Made by a program: the position numbers and the translations under genes
Part shown: one piece after another, positions 59,135-64,000 of the stretch
Position numbering within the stretch: the first letter of the stretch is position 1
Layout of the letters: each line of letters opens with the position of its first letter
The notes under the pieces: generated by a model
The model's database searches: none
Told to the model about the DNA's origin: nothing
What the model saw: the letters and a program-made list of their open reading frames with translations, nothing else
Assembly (NCBI RefSeq): GCF_010093535.1
Contig: NW_022985222.1
Coordinates: 271,949-335,948, forward strand
Length of the DNA stretch: 64,000 bases
Direction: 5' to 3'
Source: Lindgomyces ingoldianus
Lineage: Eukaryota; Ascomycota; Dothideomycetes; Pleosporales; Lindgomycetaceae

Positions 59135-61254
59135 TATGCATTTCCTAACACTGCTAGGTAATCTCTTACTAACACCTCTAGACATTAGCCTATTACATTT
59201 AAACAGCAGTTAAAGAAGCAAAACTAGCAGTTGTGCAAGCAAAACAGCTTGTTAAGGTATTACATGTACTACATTAATCTTTGCAGCAATAGAGAGGCAG
59301 AGGCAGAGGCAGAAGCAGCGCTAGAGCTCCCCAGCACTCTAAGAAATTCCTGCAGAGGCAACAAACTACGCAAGCTGCAGCTCTACAACTAGGGCTTTAA
59401 TGCTAAAACAATTAAATTAAAGATATTAGGTAGCAGTATTAGGCGTAGCGTGGCGGTATTAGGCAGTGAAAGGAACAGGTGCAACGCTAGAGAACGCAAG
59501 GTGCAAAGAAGAGGAAGACTATTGTTGTAACAAGGTAGGCGCCCCGCCTGCTAAGCTAATACTATACAACTTTCCCTACTGTACTAAAAGGTACGCACAA
59601 GAAGACTTAAGCTAAGTATTCTCACATAGTATAATATATATATAGGTAATGCTAGGGTAAGCACTAGCACTAGCAGTTGTCTCTAGCCTAGCCTAAACCT
59701 CTATAAGCGAGAGAAGGCCACGTGGTTGACTGTGCCGACCTTGTTACACATTATGCTACAACTATTCTTTAACCTAAATAACCTACCTTAATGTACTAAC
59801 TATTGCTCTAAGCAAGCTTTGCTTTTACAGATTATTTATAAACTGTTGTAGTATTTTATATTGAGTCTTGTTAAGGGAGCTTATTATAAATTTTGGTAAG
59901 GACTATTAAGTCGCCCTTACTAAGCTTTTTAACTAGAGACCTTAAGGTTTATCGAATAATGCTTTATGAAACCAAAGATGTTCCGCTCGTCCTTGGATCC
60001 GCCGTTTTCGGGACATGCAGCCCCTTTCGGCAAAAGACACTCCCCCAAATCCTTAAATCCTTGCATAAAACCTGACCAACAACAGGCCGTGAACTCCCTT
60101 GTTCTTGGCTAGCTCGTGTCATTACCTTCTATAATTAAGTCAAGACAAGGTGTTTTGCTTGGGTTAAACACACAGACAATCTTTTGCAACAGAAAGTTTA
60201 CTAATAATCTGTATATTAAGAATTTCTTGAAGTAGACAAGGGCAATCCAGGGTAGGAGAAGGAAGTATTATTTACTTTAGTTTTATAATTCTACTAGAAG
60301 TGTACGAGGTTAAATCAGTAAAGAACAGGTATCAGGAAAAAGCAGGGGGTCTAAGATAACAAGTGCCGCAAAAGGCCTCGTGATCCGACAACCTAATACA
60401 ATACATCTCAACAAAATCACGGTCTTAGCCTTGTCTATGTTCTGGGCTCGCCTGACCGTTTCGATAACGCCGAAAATCCTTACGCTGATAAGACACTGAG
60501 GGCCTTTTTTGTTGCACTGCAGTAAATCGAACATCGTCGAGCTAGCTTTGGTGCACGAAAGCTGGAATCTCACAATCGCAGACACGCACATTTCGTTTAG
60601 TGGAGGCTACACAGTAGACTTGGGACGACGCTCGAAAAGAGTACTACTACTTCGACTACGCCGAAAACATATGTTATCAAGATGATTAAGAACCCACCTT
60701 GATCTGCAATATTCTTTGTATCGAGTACAGAGGGCGCCATTCTGATCATCAGATGGAAAGGGAGGAAGTGTTATGAACGAGGCGAAACGAGCCTTGCACG
60801 AGGAGAAAAGGAAGAGAGCAGACCGTCATCTAGTCTTAGTTACGTTGTTGGTCTTGAGCATACGTATGTGCTCCCATACCTTCCATACCTCTACCCTGTG
60901 TCCCTAAGCTGATATATCTTAACAGATATATCGGGTCTTTCCAATACATTTAAACCATGGTTCGACGCCACGCCATTCCTAGCAACACCCATGGGGAAAC
61001 TTGGATGCGAGCAATATATACACAAGCGAAGTGAAAGAGACGTAGATAAGACCTTCTGATACTTGCAGGGGTGGGGGTTTGGGAGGGATATCCCTTGACT
61101 TGACTTGCAATGATTCCTCCCATATACTATAGTTACACTATTCTACAACATTATGTGATACCATCCGTGGTGCGTCGGTAAGTATTAGTTCTGTCCACGA
61201 ATGATCTGGGCTCTGACACGATAGTTGAAGGCCCTTAGAGGTCTCCAAGAAGGG
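59135..61254. other. decayed repeat DNA then gene-poor DNA
   Basis: 59.1-59.9 kb is AT-rich repeat-like sequence with a short (GAGGCA)n run at 59293-59316. It also has a pair of inverted 11-bp ends (TGTAACAAGGT near 59526, ACCTTGTTACA ending 59748) without a matching target duplication. From 59.9 to 61.25 kb I see only short unsupported frames. Confidence 0.45.
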
Positions 61255-61945
61255 TCAAATACAAGAACTAGATGGATACTGCATGTCCTCAACTGCAGGT
61301 GTTCGTATTGTGTGGTGGCCAATTGAGGACGGCCCTGCTACCGTGAAAGCTGACAGGTCAAAGGACATGTTTTGCTTATTTTGGTGTCTCAATAGAACTG
61401 CTGACATAGCACTGATGGGGCCAGAAGGGTTTGCATGACACGGTGGCGAGTCTTCTTTAATAGACACGAAGCCGACGAATAGCTCGGAGGGCTGGAGGTG
61501 GCCGAGTGAAAGGAACTTACTGAAGATTTGTGAGAGAGTGATCCAGTTGCCTAAGGCTCTACTAAGATAGAACTAGGGTCACACAAGCTAGTAAATAGTC
61601 ATGTAGAGTTTTCAAGTTGTGATTCTAGGGAAAGACTATCGTGGTCAACTCTTAGGGTAGCTCGCTTTCCGTGAACTAGCTTGATTTCCTGTATAGCGAT
61701 GTCGGTTTGCAGCAAACTTAGTCGAATAAGGGGTCAGATGCCTAAGTCAGACATTTAAGAGACACTACAGACCTGACTTTTCCCAGGGTATTGGAAGCAT
61801 AGTTAGACTGATGGATTTTCGTCGTGGCTTTAAGTTCTCTCATTATTTCGTTGATTTTAAACGTTAATTGGTTCAATTTGGCTTCTTCTGAAACCATACC
61901 GCCTTCTATCGTAGGGTTAGTTATGAAGCTGATTGAGGAGGGCAT
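61255..61945 (-). CDS. possible two-exon hypothetical protein
   Basis: The minus-strand frame 61945-61742 starts with ATG (MPSSISFITNPTIEGGMVSE) and is followed by a Lys/Glu helical stretch. A second frame at about 61530-61255 contains LGHLQPSELFVGFVSIKEDS and ends SSSCI. A GT-AG intron could join them after TLGK. The result would be a small protein that I do not recognise. The junction is unproven. Confidence 0.25.
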
Positions 61946-63349
61946 ATAGAATTGACAGCAGTCAATTAGATGGTGAGGGTCAAACTGGGTAGATTGAGGT
62001 GAAGTGCAAGGTCTCTAGAGCTCGAGAGAGCTCTGGGGCAGCTATATAGTAGATAAAATGGCGCTAGTCTTAATTATGTAGGCTCTAGTCCTTAATAGAA
62101 AACGGGTATGGGTCAAGGACCCACATTCACCCTGATGCAGAGTCACGTGAACTAACATCACTTGCAACATCTTGAACGTCTTTGGATTTTTCTGCTAGCT
62201 CGGTACCCACTCTTTTGAGTGGCGTCTTGCACGAAATCATCCAAATCCGTAATTACTGCCACGATCTGCTTGCAACGCTTGTACATGTATCACGTGCAGC
62301 CTTGGAAGAGTGTGGTCCACGCCATTGGTTGCAAACAAGGGAAACAGGGGAAGAACAGGGTGTATGGCCCGAGGTTGCAGCTGCAGTCCGATGGCTTGTG
62401 AAGTCGTTTAACAAAGTTTAGGGCGCAGTATGATAAGTTATCCATCTTTGAGTCTGCAAATTGAGAAACACTTTGTTCCTGTACCTCAACCCCCAGACTG
62501 TTTCCAAGCCTTGCGCAGGTTTGGCTGATATTGGTAGCGCCATAAAAGACTGAAGGAGACAGAAAGAGAAACAGATATTATTAGTAATAGAATTGCCGAC
62601 ACCGCCTAATATCAGGCAGAAGTTCAGAATTTGAAAAATAAACGGATCCAAAAAGACTCAACCAAGAGTTTTTTTCACTTAGATGGAAGGATGCGTTTCG
62701 TTATGCGACTAGTTACCGAAGGCTTAGTCAAGGACTACGACAGCCAATCTAATTAAGGCAACCTGATTTCGATGCATTGTACCTTCTCATTTAACATAGA
62801 ATAGAACCAGGGTGGGGCCTTTTTACGTTAATAGGAAGAATATTTTTGGTTCTTCTGCAATGACCTACAATAGGTGATAAAATGCAGGAGGGCAAGTCTT
62901 GACGCTCCGTGTGAGAGGATTGATGCATTGAATCATGTTCAAGTGTCTCCTTGGTACGACTGCTTCCGGTGTTAATGAGCTGAAATTGCATTAGCCCTTT
63001 CTTGCTAGGTGATAACCTAAGCTAGTTAGATTTCTAGAGATCCACTCGCTCAGGCCCGTTCATCTTCTTCGTAGCCCACTTACAAATCAAGCATCATTTG
63101 AACACATTGTGGCTTGGATGTTACCAAGGGGCAGACTTCCAGCGTATCCTGTGAATCTAGGGCAACAGGGTGTAGTACGGCAAAACGCTGTCGGCCTAGA
63201 TATCACACCTTGTAGTCCATCTCTGGAGCACTGCGAATAACTACAGAATCGAGGTGAACTTTATAGACTCCTTGCCCTTGCAATCTAGCCTCTGAATTCC
63301 TGCTCGAGCTTCCGAATGTCTTCAGAAACGCTTCTGTATCCAGTCTTCG
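61946..63349. other. no convincing gene
   Basis: A plus-strand frame at 62182-62421 has a helical, protein-like composition (VLHEIIQIRNYCHDLLATLV) but no start context or family. Otherwise there are only short frames. Confidence 0.4.
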
Positions 63350-63634
63350 TTGTCGCCTTCATCGTACTACCTCTTCCGGGCCCACACTCTCGTGGCTGGC
63401 CAGAGCCAATGGTTCACGCCCGGAGATTGCATTGACCGTGAGGTTATTGAGGCAGAAAGTCAGCGATATCTAGGCCTTGATGAGCTGGTAAATATTGGAA
63501 TAGGAACTGGAGAATATAAAGGCCAGCCTGGTTACTGGATAACAGCGTATCGACCTCTCACCACACGAATGATCGAAAATATGAAGCTAGACTCTCAAAG
63601 ATGGCAACAGAATTTCAGTTCAGGCATGCTTTGA
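63350..63634 (+). CDS. fragment of a conserved fungal family of unknown function
   Basis: The open frame contains QWFTPGDCIDREVIEAE, RYLGLDELV, GQPGYWITAYRPLTTRMIEN and MKLDSQRW. I recognise this as a short domain common in Pezizomycotina (pattern PGDxIDREVI...YLG...GYxITAYRxLTxxMIxDLKxDSxxW), often in small proteins without known function. No in-frame ATG precedes it before a stop, so a spliced first exon is missing from my model, or the copy is a fragment. It ends shortly after the motif (FSSGML). Confidence 0.5.
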   Translation: MSPSSYYLFRAHTLVAGQSQWFTPGDCIDREVIEAESQRYLGLDELVNIGIGTGEYKGQPGYWITAYRPLTTRMIENMKLDSQRWQQNFSSGML

Positions 63635-64000
63635 CGCTTTATTTAATCTTGGGTAGCTTGTGGGCTAAGATGAGTAAGTTCATATGCAGACTCGATACCT
63701 CTTTCAGGAAGGGTACATTGGAGTCCACCTCTAGCCTTAGCACCAAAGGGTGGCCCTTAGACTTAGACACTCTCTGATTCTAGCTCAGAGAGGAGTTCAC
63801 TGGGATGCAAGATACCGCCATCTGGATACCCTAAACCGTCCCTAGAACATGGTTTAAAAATAGGTCGATATTCCTATTCACAGTTGTCGTTTGGATGCAA
63901 TAAACCTGTAACGGCACAGGCAAGACAATGGGTCCGAATGCGGTGGGAATCCACTCAGAGGCATATGGGAGTGCGTGGGGACTCAGAACCTGGGAATTTC
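63635..64000. other. no gene seen
   Basis: The window ends in sequence with no supported frame or repeat. Confidence 0.5.

Noticed and set aside
59526..59748. Possible 223-bp solo LTR with inverted ends TGTAACAAGGT/ACCTTGTTACA
   Set aside because: The ends match each other, but the flanking 5-bp sequences (ATTGT and CATTA) do not, so insertion cannot be shown.

Overview
The window looks like nuclear DNA of a filamentous ascomycete (Pezizomycotina). The evidence is short GT-AG introns (mostly about 45-130 nt) in nearly every gene, fungus-specific families (CFEM, HeLo-type, CENP-B-type HTH, DBP8), and AT-rich blocks that look damaged by repeat-induced point mutation (RIP). I cannot fix the class; Leotiomycetes is only a guess. 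All gene models were spliced by eye, by joining exons that keep frame and restore known family motifs.

Layout. 1-6.1 kb has no convincing gene. 6.1-7.9 kb (-) encodes a CENP-B-type DNA-binding protein. 9.7-11.3 kb (-) is the ten-exon DRG/Rbg1 GTPase, divergent from a cysteine dioxygenase at 11.8-12.6 kb (+). 15.7-17.4 kb (-) is the DBP8 DEAD-box helicase. 18-20.4 kb holds weak hypothetical genes and a broken tRNA-Lys(CUU) gene with an intron. 21.3-24.0 kb is an AT-rich relic that reads like a hAT transposon. 25.8-26.3 kb (-) is a small SnoaL/NTF2-like protein. 30.7-32.1 kb (-) is a C2H2 zinc-finger protein. 35.5-36.9 kb (+) is a CFEM plasma-membrane protein. 42.5-43.4 kb (+) is a Rab5-type GTPase. 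44.2-45.9 kb (+) is a HeLo-like protein fused to a pseudokinase, followed in tandem at 46.7-49.2 kb (+) by an active-looking Ser/Thr kinase with a long tail.

50.0-59.1 kb is a nested transposon structure. A 10-bp-unit minisatellite was entered by a solo LTR. That LTR was then split by a complete 7.56-kb Ty3/Gypsy chromodomain retrotransposon and, separately, by a related solo LTR. Each of the three insertions has a perfect 5-bp target-site duplication. The retrotransposon interior is ruined by RIP-like mutation that fades outward across both LTRs. 59.1-64 kb is mostly gene-poor, with a fragment of a conserved fungal family near the end.

The housekeeping genes (RBG1, DBP8, Rab5, CDO) appear independent of each other. 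The one pair that may work together is the HeLo-pseudokinase and the adjacent kinase. Their layout resembles an MLKL-like executioner beside an activating kinase, and they sit 0.8 kb from the transposon nest.
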